Assembly: GCA_012845835.1 (NCBI GenBank)
Contig: JABAKD010000025.1
Location: forward strand, 1,763,001 to 1,827,000
Length of the DNA stretch: 64,000 bases
Reading direction: 5' to 3'
Origin: Undaria pinnatifida
Taxonomy: Eukaryota > Sar > Phaeophyceae > Laminariales > Alariaceae
The notes beneath the pieces were generated by a model that saw only the letters and a list, made by a program, of their open reading frames with translations, did no database searches and had not been told where the DNA came from. Below are positions 1 to 11,400 of the stretch, in pieces. Every line of letters starts with the position of its first letter. Within the stretch, counting starts at the first letter, position 1. The position numbers were made by a program, and so were the translations under genes.

Positions 1-165
1 TTGAGCAAGGGCAGTCGCCGACCTATATCCTTAATGAGGACACACAACCCGTAATACGCGCGATCGGAGTATCACACACAACTTGCAAAGATGAGTTTCG
101 ACAAAATTTTGATCTCACGCACAGCTGGAGTGTCATTATCATTTAAATTTTTTTATAATATAGTA
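1..165 (+). repeat. Dispersed repeat family A, copy 1
   Basis: The stretch from the GTCGCCGACCTATAT motif to the CACAGCTGGAGTGT end recurs at about 7660, 10480, 24665 (minus), 38555 and 53870. Copies share the same right end, followed by a T/A-rich run, but start at different points on the left. That is the pattern of 5'-truncated retroposons. No coding capacity is seen. This copy may extend left of the window. Confidence 0.75.
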
Positions 166-2932
166 GTACTTGTATAGACTAGTAGTATAACAATTGGATG
201 TTTCGCTTTTTTTTTCTTGGTCACGCGTGGTGTGTACAAGTCAAGTAGCGAGGGAGGAAGGAAATTATGGTCTTCGGGGCTTTGGGCAGTCTTTTCTCCC
301 GAAACACGAGTAACAGTTTGAAGTTATTGGCAATGCGAAAAATGAAAACATTTCTCCACAAAGAACGGAAGGGACGACGGGCTGCGGAACAAGGCTAGCA
401 GGCGGCGAACCCTACCTGATGACGTGCGTATTTCATAAAACTATTCTAATAAGGACGTCAGCTGTCTGTGAGTTCGACGAATTTTGGGTCGATACTCATC
501 TATCTATCTTTGCTAACCGTCGTTGTTGTTGTTGTTGTTGTTGTTCTCACATTAACTCGCATAATCAAGTCCGTGGTCACAGGACAGGCTCCAGTCACTC
601 TGGAGCTGAGGAATACCCCAGGGAAAAACACACACAATCCAAGGTGGTACACGCGTATATCACAGTTGACGCAATTCATGCCTCCGCCAGAAACATATAA
701 AAAAAGTGAAATCGGGAGTCAGTCTACGATGTGCCAGGTCCAGGCCAGTGCATACGTCTCACTACTCACGCCTGGAGAAACCAAATATTCCGATTGCCAC
801 CCAAGGAAGACTACCACGTATATATTACACGTAGTATCTATCACTACGCATACGCACAACAGGCATAAGTCAATTGGAGAAAAAGAAACAAAGAAAAGAA
901 AAGAAGACAAAGGAAAGGAAAGAAAAGAGAAGAAAAAACGAAACAAGACGAAAAAGGCAAGCTGTTGTACAGAGTATAGACTATATTTATTTGCGTATTA
1001 TTTACCAACCGCATGTAATATTAAACAAACAGTATACATACAGAGTATACTACTATTATTAGTACCTGGTACTACTATAACTGCTGAGCTGCTGCTGCTG
1101 TTGTAATTCAAAGTATAGACTAGTGGAAAAGGAAGTAGCCGGAGTATAGAGTACTCTTCTTTACGTAAACAAGTACGTACGTCGTCGTGTGTGTGTTTTC
1201 ACATTGAACTGATCATCAGATGATGCTGTGTTTCCACCGTTGCATCTGCATCCAGCGCAACCAGTCAGTCAGTGTCTGTCCGTGCTAATTAGTGTACCAG
1301 TAGTAACAATGGAGAGACGAGAGCTCTGCGGACACGAAACCACGAAGAAACAGCGCGCTCGATGCACATTGCATGTACGAATACAGCAAGCAACGGGCAA
1401 AGGCGATCAGTGATCAGGCCGTGCAAATGGCCAGCCGCAATGAGCTTGAGGGCAAAAAGTGTTGCAGCGCAGGGAGATGATGATGGAGGATGTGAATGTC
1501 TTCGTTTTTGAGGAATTTGGATACTTTCAAAAACTGAAAAGTGAAACATGAAGTATCTGCGCTCGTCAGCCATACTTTGACTTTACACGAACGACTACTA
1601 TGGGCTAAAATATAATGACTGTTTGTTCACAATTATCGATTTAATATGATACTTAAATTTTCGTCTGGAATGGTACTGCTTTTTTCAAGCTCGTATCCCA
1701 TAAACCGCCTCAATTTTCGACAAGAAAATTATTTTCCGGTAATAAAATGATTGTCGACAGTCAACAGTCTATTCGGTATTTTCGGTGTTGCCGCTGCCTC
1801 TATTCTGTACTCGAGTAGTTGCGCGTTGTTTTTTTTCATTTTTCATCATCTATTTTCCTCCAAGGTTGATCCGTCGACCCGTAAAAAGTTCTTGCGACAA
1901 AAAGTACCGGTATATTCATACTGCTGTATGTACCTGGTATTTTCATTGCAAAATATTTTTTCAGGGTATTTTGACACAGATACAAACAAACGCAGCCAAA
2001 ACAAGTACTCGTAAAAAAAGATAAACAATCGAAGAACTTCGCACACACGCGAGGTCGCTCGACGCGTGTGCGCCACCCAAGGTCTTTGGCAGGCAACGTA
2101 GTTGCTGCTATTCTACTCCCGCTGCTGTTTCTTCTTCTTCCGCTGCTGCTGCTGCATCTTTGGTTCTGTCTTGCTACCGGGTGGCGATCATTTGGTCTCT
2201 ACCTGCTGGATCAATTCGTCTCCACCTGCTTCTCTCGCGGCGGGGGGAAGGGCATCCGTCTTCGAAAAAGGTCAGCAGAATTGTTGAGATCTGCCGCGGA
2301 ACATTGAATCTTGCTCGTTTTTTACTAAAAAATAGACGAGGTGCAGCGTGTCGTGTGATGCCAGCCGACGTCCGCGACTGGAGTTGCCTGGTTGCCTTGA
2401 CGTTGATGCAGCCCACGGCCACGGCGGCAAAGCAAAGGAAGTTTTTTGCCGTGGTCGAGCACTTGAGGAAGAGGAGCGCCCCAATTTGCGAAAACAGCAA
2501 AGTTCTATCTGGTGTCCAACGTTTATTTCCTGTTTATTTCTTTGTTGTCCACCCACGACCCTCCTTCCATCACTAGACACGAGACACCCGTACATTTGTG
2601 CATCAGCTTTTCATTCAGGGCTCTATGTCCAGTTGCTTCTCCCAAAAAGTATCGTGTATAGGCGTGCACGCTTTTTTCTTTTTTTCTTGTGGTCCACACG
2701 GCTACTTGCGGATCACCTGGAGGAGGCCCAGAGCAGGGGAGCAGCGCCCCTGATGTAATCCGCGAGCAGCGTCCCTGATGCCACCCCTCCGGTGGCCCTG
2801 TACTACTGCTGTGTATTTGCCCACCCACCCGCTGCTTGCAACTTTTTTCCCAGGCGTTGGCAGAAGAGCCGATGATAGCTGCGGTCACCGTGCGGTAGTA
2901 CCTCTTGCTCCATCGATATCGTTCGCCGCGCC
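166..2932. other. Non-coding upstream region
   Basis: No gene is supported here. The stretch holds a family B repeat (519-720), a purine-rich AAAGAAAAGAAAAG tract at about 870-955, a short CTG/TTG run near 2105-2160 and AT-rich sequence. The promoter and 5' UTR of the beta-helix gene should lie in its last few hundred bases, but I see no clear TATA or initiator motif. Confidence 0.5.
519..720 (-). mobile_element. SINE-like repeat family B, copy 1
   Basis: On the minus strand this ~200 bp element ends with TGTGAGAACAACAAC and a (CAA)n run. It contains the core CCTGTCCTGTGACCACGGA. Related copies lie at 4745-4975, 12075-12295 and 15370-15530 (minus) and 12400-12600 (plus). Its (CAA)n tail resembles that of the tRNA-derived SINE at 8690-9035, which suggests a shared retrotransposition machinery. 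I see no convincing pol III A/B boxes in this family. Confidence 0.6.
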
Positions 2933-4042
2933 ATGGCCAGCGCTCGTAATGTATCTCGCATAGAGCTAGGAAGCATGAAGAGAATACGGGGGACGAAACT
3001 CCGAGCGAGGTGCCGGTGCAACAACTACGTGAGGCCAGCACTGTCAGCGCTAGCTCTTGCTTGCGCTGGGTCTTTGAATTCGCTTGCCTCGGCTCAAAAT
3101 AGTAGTAGTGTGTGCGAGACAGCGAGAATCACACCGATCCGAGTCGAAGACGCTACCGGTGTCGTTGTCCTCCGAGAGGAGGCGAACTGTTTAAACCGAG
3201 GGTCATTGGAAGCGGAGTGGGCTGGCGTTGCTCTCGTGATCAGCACTCCGATTGCAGTTGCCTCGGGCACGTTCCTATCCGTAAAGGGAGACAACACCGT
3301 GGCCGAGGTTGAGGGCGCCTCGCAGACCCGTCTCTTTGAAGTCTCTCCAGGCGGTAGCCTGAACTTGACCCAGCTGAGGCTATCAGGGGGTTCTGCAGAG
3401 AATGGCGGCGCAATTTACTCAGACGAGGCCACCTTGACTTTGTCTAACTGCACCTTGACAGGCAACACAGCGACACTAGGGGACGGGGGTGCGGTGTGGG
3501 CCGATGGTGGGTCTATTACGATAGTCGGTGGGGAATTCTCGGGCAACCGTGCCGACCAAAACGGTGGCGCGGTGCTCGCAACAGATGCTACCTTGGTGGT
3601 CAAAGATGGATCCAGGTTTGAAAACAACAAAGCGGTCGAAGGCGGTGCGCTGTACTGCGGCGTGGCCGGGGCAGAGCTGGCAACCGGCTCGGGACCTTCG
3701 TGTTCTATCAGCAACGCGGAGTTCGTGTCCAACAATGCTTCTCTGGAAACTTTCTTCGACTTCGAGGATGTCATACGCTGGGAGGATCTAGACGGGGGTG
3801 GAGCCGCCGCGTTTTGGTTCACGGATGCCGATATCACGGACTCTGTCTTCAGCGACAACTACGCGCAGTTTGCAGGCGGGGCTGTGTTTGGAGGCAACGA
3901 CACTGACATCCAGGTTCAAGGTTGCTCCTTCTCGAGAAACATTGCTAAGGGGTATGGCGGGGGAGTTGCCGCTTCTTCGATGACGCTGGGGGCCGATACG
4001 CAGCTGCTGGATAACCAGGCGATACTTTACAATGGAGGAGCG
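2933..4042 (+). CDS. Beta-helix gene exon 1
   Basis: This 370-codon exon encodes the signal region and about eight beta-helix turns (for example NGGAIY, DGGAVW, AGGAVF). It ends in phase 0 after the Ala of an NGGA motif, at a GTGAGT donor. The chosen ATG has the context GCCATGG. Confidence 0.85.
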
Positions 4043-7000
4043 GTGAGTGAGAAGGAACTTGTTGACGTTACCGTGCGTGCATAGGAGTGCTGTGTGTTGC
4101 ATCGCGTCATGTACTTGTACTGCTGTAACTGCGGGGTTTGTGCACGTTTCGATTGTTGCCGTATTGTTCCTCGGACTCGTGCCGGCACAAACCATTCTGT
4201 CCGGAACGGTTGGATATCCTTATTAATTAATACGCTAAGGATGGTCGTGAAGGTGGTCGTGACGTTTTGGATCTTTGAAAAATATCTTGGTTAAAACACC
4301 CCCCCAAAAAAAGCGGCGACTGCCGAGCTCCACTCGGCCTCAGGCGGCCTCGCGGTGCCGCCACGTCCCATCCGCACAGCAGCACTACGACATGCCGGCG
4401 AAAGAACGGCCGTCGGTGCCCCACCTCGGCGAGGGGGGAGCGTGGAAATCGCCCTCCCGGGGACGGCTCGCTTGCCCCCCCCCCGCTTTTTCTTCGTCGC
4501 TGCCTGCTAATTTTTTTTTTTCGAACTCCCAACTATATTGTGAGGAAGACTAAAAATAAATGTTGAACAACAAATGCTACTCGAGTTATTGCTTTTTAGT
4601 CTGTTGATTGCCAACAAACAGCCATCGTACCTATAAGGCAAACGGGCTCCGTAAGTCGATTGGGTCCCTACGGTTATTTTTTGTCAACCCTTTCACCATT
4701 GCGTAACCACTCCTGTTGATACTCCGAATGCCGAATACAGGTACTTTGTCCCCAACTCGAGGGTTGTTGTTGGTGTTGTTGTTCTCGCATTAATATAACT
4801 CGCATAATCCGGTCCGTGGTCACAGGACAGGCTCCGGTCACGCTGGAGTGGAAGAATACCCCAGGGAAAAAGGAAAGTATAAGAGATTATAGGAGAGCGT
4901 TCCTCGACTTTGTGGGGGGGGGTCATACCCCCTGCGGTATCGTATCGTACCACAGCTGATTAGAGTTTCGCAGAAGCTCCGCATTGCTGTGCTCAGTTTA
5001 TGGTTGTGTTGTAAGATTGGGAAGGCAAGGGACCGGTCTCGTTGGGCTCAGAGCGTTCCAAGGATCGGAGCAGAGAGCCCCTATAGTAACGGGGCGCTGC
5101 ACCCGCATTCGCGCAGCGCCTCTTGGTCAAATTCAAGCTTGCTCGCCAGCCAGACACAAGCCGCCCATAACCCTAACCCTAACCCCAACCATTGAAGGGG
5201 CTCGAGGTAGGCAGGGGCGTTCGCGGGCATCACTAAAAACCCCGGTCACGGTATCGGGGGGGGGGGGGGGTCGTATTTGTCACCGGAATTACGCCACATT
5301 AACATTACAGCGGCCGCCGTGGAACTCACTTAGCGAAGCGAGCGTGGCAGAAAATTCCATGACGATCCGTACCGCGAAACACAAACCTGACCCAAGGTGA
5401 CTAGTTGAAGAAGACATACGTAAATCCACCATAAACGTGACGGGGACACTAGACCGTCACACCCGGGCCGCTGAAAGCAGACGCCTTAGAAAGCCCCCCC
5501 CCCCCCCCCCCCCCCCCCTCCCCCCCGATCGTACTCAAGCCAAGAAGGAGATACGATATGCACGTTTATTGGTTGTGTACTACACGGAAGAAACGTTGCT
5601 GAGCGCCCAAATGTTGGAGGTGTCTTTGTCAAGAGTAGGAACGGTTCTCCGTCTCGAGAAAGGATGCGTGGTCAATGGTTGAATGACTATATGGCAGGCA
5701 ACAAATGAGTACCCCCCCCGCCGTACCGTAGTCATGGTATCATAGTGCAACGCTTGATTCTAACCTCTGATTCTGGCAAGAGACGAAATCCCAACCATTG
5801 CAGAGCAAAACGGTCGTTTCGCGTGCGGTTGACAAGTGCATTCAGGGCAACCCTTCCCTCACACACCACACACCACACAGTGGTTTAACACATTGTGGTA
5901 ATCGGGTTCGTGGTTTTTGGTCCCTCTTGCGGATTGTGGGCAAGCTATCCGCCACCTCAGTGACCTCGGGTCGTTTTCGAACAGCCCTCCCCGTGTCCCT
6001 TTTGTGTTTCCCCTGCTCTCCCTTAGTTTTTTTCGTTTAGTAAAACACTGACCTCGAGTTGCACAAGTCTATCTCGCCAGCAGGTGGGGGGAAACTACTC
6101 CCGCACCAGCGAGTCGCATGGACGACAACAATATGGTCGGTAATTAAGCGACGCTCTGTCGAAAACAGCCAGACGGTTGGCGAGCGTCTAGCGTGTAGTG
6201 CTCCCCTGCCGCTTTCGATCGCGAGAACAAAAAGGCTAGAATCGCCGAGCTTTAGTGCTGAAGCTAGTCACGCGTTGACTCGCCACGGTGTTGGCTTTTA
6301 TCCCCGGTGGGTAGAAAAAAAAAAAAATGAAAGGAGAGGTGACGAAAAACACGACGATTATTGCTCACGCTGCCATAATCTCGTTGGGACCTGATAGTAG
6401 TCCAAAAGCTTGGAAGATGTTTATAAGTTCTGCTTCTGGCCATTGCGGCACCGGCCAACACAGCAGCAGCAGTCCGGGCTGGTGGGATGGCCTACGTTAT
6501 GTGTTCGCGATGTCCAACCTTAAGAGATGCATTATAATACTACTATGCGTTTCTGAGCTCCAAGCGCAAGCGAGCACACCAGCAGCAGCAGCAGCAGCAG
6601 CACAAATTAATCGACACGAGCGCAGCCTGGTTATATAACATAGGTGTGTTGGTGCAACCTCCTCCCGAACAGCAGCAGGTGATATATGATAGTATAATAT
6701 ATTATTAATGCTAGGTTGATGAGGCCGCTCTTGCCGCTTTTTCGGTCGCTGGACCCGGCCCCTGTATAACTCACTGAACCCGCAGTTTTTTGGGGGGGGC
6801 AAAGTACTTGAAATTCTTGTGGGATTTGTTTCCAGTACCTAAAGCAAGAATCTCTCATTTTTAAAACCTTGATAGAAATATAGCGGGGGTAGGGGATAGG
6901 AGGGAAACAAGCCTACCCTAAAGCATGTCGTGCTGCACGACTAGACACTTCGGAAGACAACAAGTTTGAAAAACGAGGGGATGGAGGAAATAAAATCCGG

Positions 7001-8199
7001 CCCGCCCTAGAACCCCGAAGCTCCTTCCTGTAATGATACCAAACAATTTATAAAAAAAAGGGTTTCCAGTTGTAAAAGCGGTAAGCTATTACCTATTACT
7101 ACAGTAGTACCTGGTACCTGGTAGGTCGAAAAAGTAGAAGGGGGTGTGACTTGGCTCACTGAAAGTCGCCAGCTAGTCGTTAGTTGGCTCGCGATAATAT
7201 CATAGTGTCGAAGTGTCGAAGTCAGTTGCGGTACGGCCTTAAAAGGCCGGCCGAAGGCGAGTAGTAGTAGTAGCTGGTTGTTGGAGTGTCCTTGTTTGTA
7301 GGGAGCCTTGTTTTGTTTGTTTTTCGCGTAAACTGTGGGATATAAAATGAAGCCAATTGGCGTTTTTATTTAACATCCGGCGGGCTCGGCTCTCCGAGGG
7401 CGCCTCCCGTGCAACCCCCTCGGCCAGCGGGGGGGGGGTGCCCGACTATAGTAGACGAAAAATCAAGTCAGTTATTTCGCTAGCTTCCATGATATAGGCT
7501 GTTGCAATTACTGAAAACGGTTGCCAGCAATGTCACAGCCCGTTAGGCTGGCTCCTCCATCCCAGTATTAACTACTGGTAGCCGTCAAGTTCAGTCAACT
7601 CAGCCCTACTACGCTGTGTACATGCTACTAGAGCACACACTACTGGTACATATATTACTAGTATCACCCTGTTGACCCTGGTACAAGCTACACTGTCTGC
7701 AGTTCCAAGGGGAGTCGCCGACCTATATCTGTAATGAGGACACACACCCAGTAATACGCGAGATCGCAGTATCACACACAGCTTGCAAAGACGAGTTTCG
7801 ACAAAATATTCGATCTCACAGCTGGAGTGTATTTTTTTTATTGATGTGCCACCCACTCCGTTAGCCTGCACCCACTCCGCTGCAAGCACGGAATACCCTC
7901 GTGTCGTTTGCCACCCTGTGTGGTATCCACTAGAGTATCGTCCCTCCTAGCCCTCTTACAACAAACCTCGAATCCGGCTCTAGGCTACCGTCCTTGTTCT
8001 GGCGGCGCGAGAAGAGAGTAGATTGCTTATTATACAGGTTCCTGTAGAAGGCAAGCGCCTAGGCTGCGTGTTTTCTTCGGTTCTTAAGGTTTCTTGTGAC
8101 GGGACTGATACTGCGCTGCTGTGAAGCAGTCTTTCGCTTTGGATAAGTCAAGGTCTTCGTCAGCTGCACTACAGGATTTGGCTGTAGTCCGGTAGTAGC

Positions 8200-8267
<68 letters not shown>

Positions 8268-8304
8268 CAGTAGCAGTAGCAGTAGCAGTAGCAGTAGCAG
8301 TAGC

Positions 8305-8336
<32 letters not shown>

Positions 8337-8340
8337 CAGC

Positions 8341-8373
<33 letters not shown>

Positions 8374-8374
8374 T

Positions 8375-8459
<85 letters not shown>

Positions 8460-11400
8460 CAGTAGTAGTTGTAGCATTAGTAGCAGCAGTAGTAATAGCA
8501 ACAGCAGCAGTAGCACTAGTGTAAAATGCGGTAGTAGTATATAACTAGCAGTATAACTAGCAGTAGTGGTACAGCAGCAGTAGCACTGGCTGTTTCCTTT
8601 TTTTGCTTTTCTCATGTACTCGTATATATTCGCGCTTTTTCTTTATTGTTCTACCTCGCTGCTACAGTTGTTGTTGTTCTCACATCAACTATGTAGAAGT
8701 AGTTCAAGTGTAACGCACACCCGGGGCCACTACTAGTAGGCGGGCTCCTCTCCCCCCTTCCCACTCCGTTACGCGCCTTCGTTTTTATCGCGAGTAGGAT
8801 TCAGCGCTTCTTCCCTCGTCGACTCGCGTCGCACTGTGCTTACCCACGCTATAAAGCGCTCTCGGCAGGAGGTGTCTCAAGAAAATAAACTCCATACCGA
8901 GCTTTTAACCCCTGACTCCAACTGTTGTACTTGTAGTGTTGGAGGTTAACCACCACACCACACCACCACACCACACCACCACACCACACCACCACACCAC
9001 ACCACCACACCACACCACTACACCACCGGGGCAACCGTATTAGCGTTTGAGTTAGCAACACTCGATGAAAAATCGACGAGCAGTGGGATTGCTGAACCCT
9101 ATGCGGGATAAAAATTGAAGGCAAGAACCGGGGGGAAGAAGGGACGACACCTGTGACCAAGGCTTGTCCGTAAGGTGGAAAGTAGATGTGTTTGAAGAGA
9201 ATAAAAGATAAAATAAAATAATGGTGGCATATTGGTATGTCCCAGGTATGTCGTCTCTTCTGGGAGGCAGGTGTGACGGTCTAATAATAATACCACTCCA
9301 AGGCTCTTCACGCTCTAACAAGCGCCAGGTGCTGTCTGTCAAGATTCTAGGACGAGCGTCAGACAGCAGTAATAGTTGAACTATCGTTGAACTGCGCATG
9401 GTCCAGTTTACAAGCAATAGCAATCGTGCGTCGGCATCGGGGCGGGTACGTGCTGGAACGTCCAAGCATGAATTGTCTAGTGCCGTTGGAGGAGTTCGGC
9501 GCTGCTGCAGAGAGTAGTACTATAGTGCAAGCACTACTGCAGCAGCAGCAGTCGCCGACTCTGTTCAGCCAAGCAGAGCACCAGTTCTGCTGCTGGCCAT
9601 CGCTTGTGAATATAGGGTGCAACAGCAGTGCAGTTATGCTGTGTAGCTCTCGGCTTACACCTGGCATGCTGGTGGCACATAGTATGCGCAGTATATTTTC
9701 CTCCGTGTTGTACATTGTACGTACTGCTGCTGTGGCCTACAGCACTATGATAGTACCTGATATAGTATGTTTTTTATTTTTTTATTTCAGTGGCTCCTCA
9801 TGACTTATTAATAGTAGTATCATAACCGATGATGCTGATGGTTCCATGGACCCGTCGTGTTCACTTTTTTTTCTTTTCTTTTTTCACACGCATCTACTTT
9901 CCAGCTTCTGGACAAGCCGTGGTCACAGGTGTCGTCCCTTTTTCCCCCGGTTCTTGCCTTCAATTTTTATCGCGCATAGGGTTCAGCAATCCCGCTGTTC
10001 GTCGATTTTTCGTCGAGTGTTGACTATTAACCGCCAAGTATTGGCCGTGATAGCATATGACGTACCTGGTATGGTGTGGTGAATATTTCCTGGTATACCT
10101 TGTAGACACCGCCGTACGTCGTAATCTCAACGATAGCGATTTGAGGGACGTTTCTGCCCATCCATATGATAAGAGTAAAGCCTACCAGGAAATGAATGAA
10201 TTCTGAAGTACCTTGTAATATGTGTTTCTTAGAGCAGTTTTGCGTTGTGTCCAATATCAAACGTATAATGGAGTTTAATATCTCCATGTCTGAATAGTAC
10301 GTGCGGTCTACTGCTGCTGTGCCGCCGTAGGTGTAGATCACGTCGGCATATATATACCAAAATCAAGATCCGCCAGAAAATAAACACTACCCGACAGGTG
10401 ATGTCACCTATTTTCGGTTCGAGCCATCCATGCAGTGGCTCCGATTCATGTACATGGTCTTCAAGTTCAAAGTTACCTTTTCCTCCCCCCCGCCCTCTCC
10501 TTTCCCGCCACCCCCACCATCGCCTACACCTAACAGTAAGCTCCTATAATACGTTTAAACGTTGGAACCCCCCCCCCGCCGCCCCCGCCCACCCCGCTTA
10601 AAAGCCCAGCCCTCCCCCCACCGGTTATTCGACTTACTACCAGAAGGATTTACATGACAAACTGATGCATTCCACGGCCGTCATGTTTTGTCTCCCTCAA
10701 AAATGGGTTTTATAGTTTCCGCGCACAGATTGGTTAACATCACCCTGTTGACCCTGGTACAAGCTACACTGTAGTTCCAAGAGGAGTCGCCGACCTATAT
10801 CCTTAGTGAAGACACACACACCCAGAAATACGCGCGATCGGAGTATACAGCTTGCAAAGATGAGTTTCGACGAAATCTGAATCTTCGATCTCACAGCTGG
10901 AGTGTAATTTTATTTTGAGTAACAGCTGTTAATATACTAGTCTACAGCACTATCAATGGTAATACTCCCACTCATGAACCATGTATATGTAGTATAGCAT
11001 GTGCCAAAATCAAAGCGGAGAAATCGAAGGGACGTTCTCTTCTTTTTTTCTAAAAGAGTTCACCAGATAGACTACTCGTATATAGTTTGAGTTTCCCCAC
11101 CATTCGCACAGCTCCTTTTATAGACCCCAAACCCCTCTCTATACTAATTCCAAGTAATTTGTGAAAAATCGGGTTTCCAGTTGTAAAGGCGTTATGTCAT
11201 TAATATACTAGTTATAGTAATATACATACAGTAGTACGTTTTACAGTAATAGGAATGCCTTCATTTACTGTCGGGAAACACAGCTATTTCGTTGTTATAA
11301 ACAAGTGCAGAGCTCATTGTCTACCGCTACCACTGCTGTGTTTCCGCTCAATAGCTCGCGCCAACTTGATATCTGACAGTGTTAACGTGATAACGAAATG

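Noticed and set aside
468-1106. 212-codon open frame near the window start
   Set aside because: It is built from a GTT run, a family B repeat and a purine-rich tract.
5168-5190. Telomere-like CCCTAA repeats
   Set aside because: Only about two units; the similar AGGGTTAGGGTTT near 59820 is equally short. This is too little for an interstitial telomere array.
8169-8615. Long poly-Leu and poly-Val open frames on both strands
   Set aside because: They are read-throughs of the GTA trinucleotide microsatellite, not proteins.
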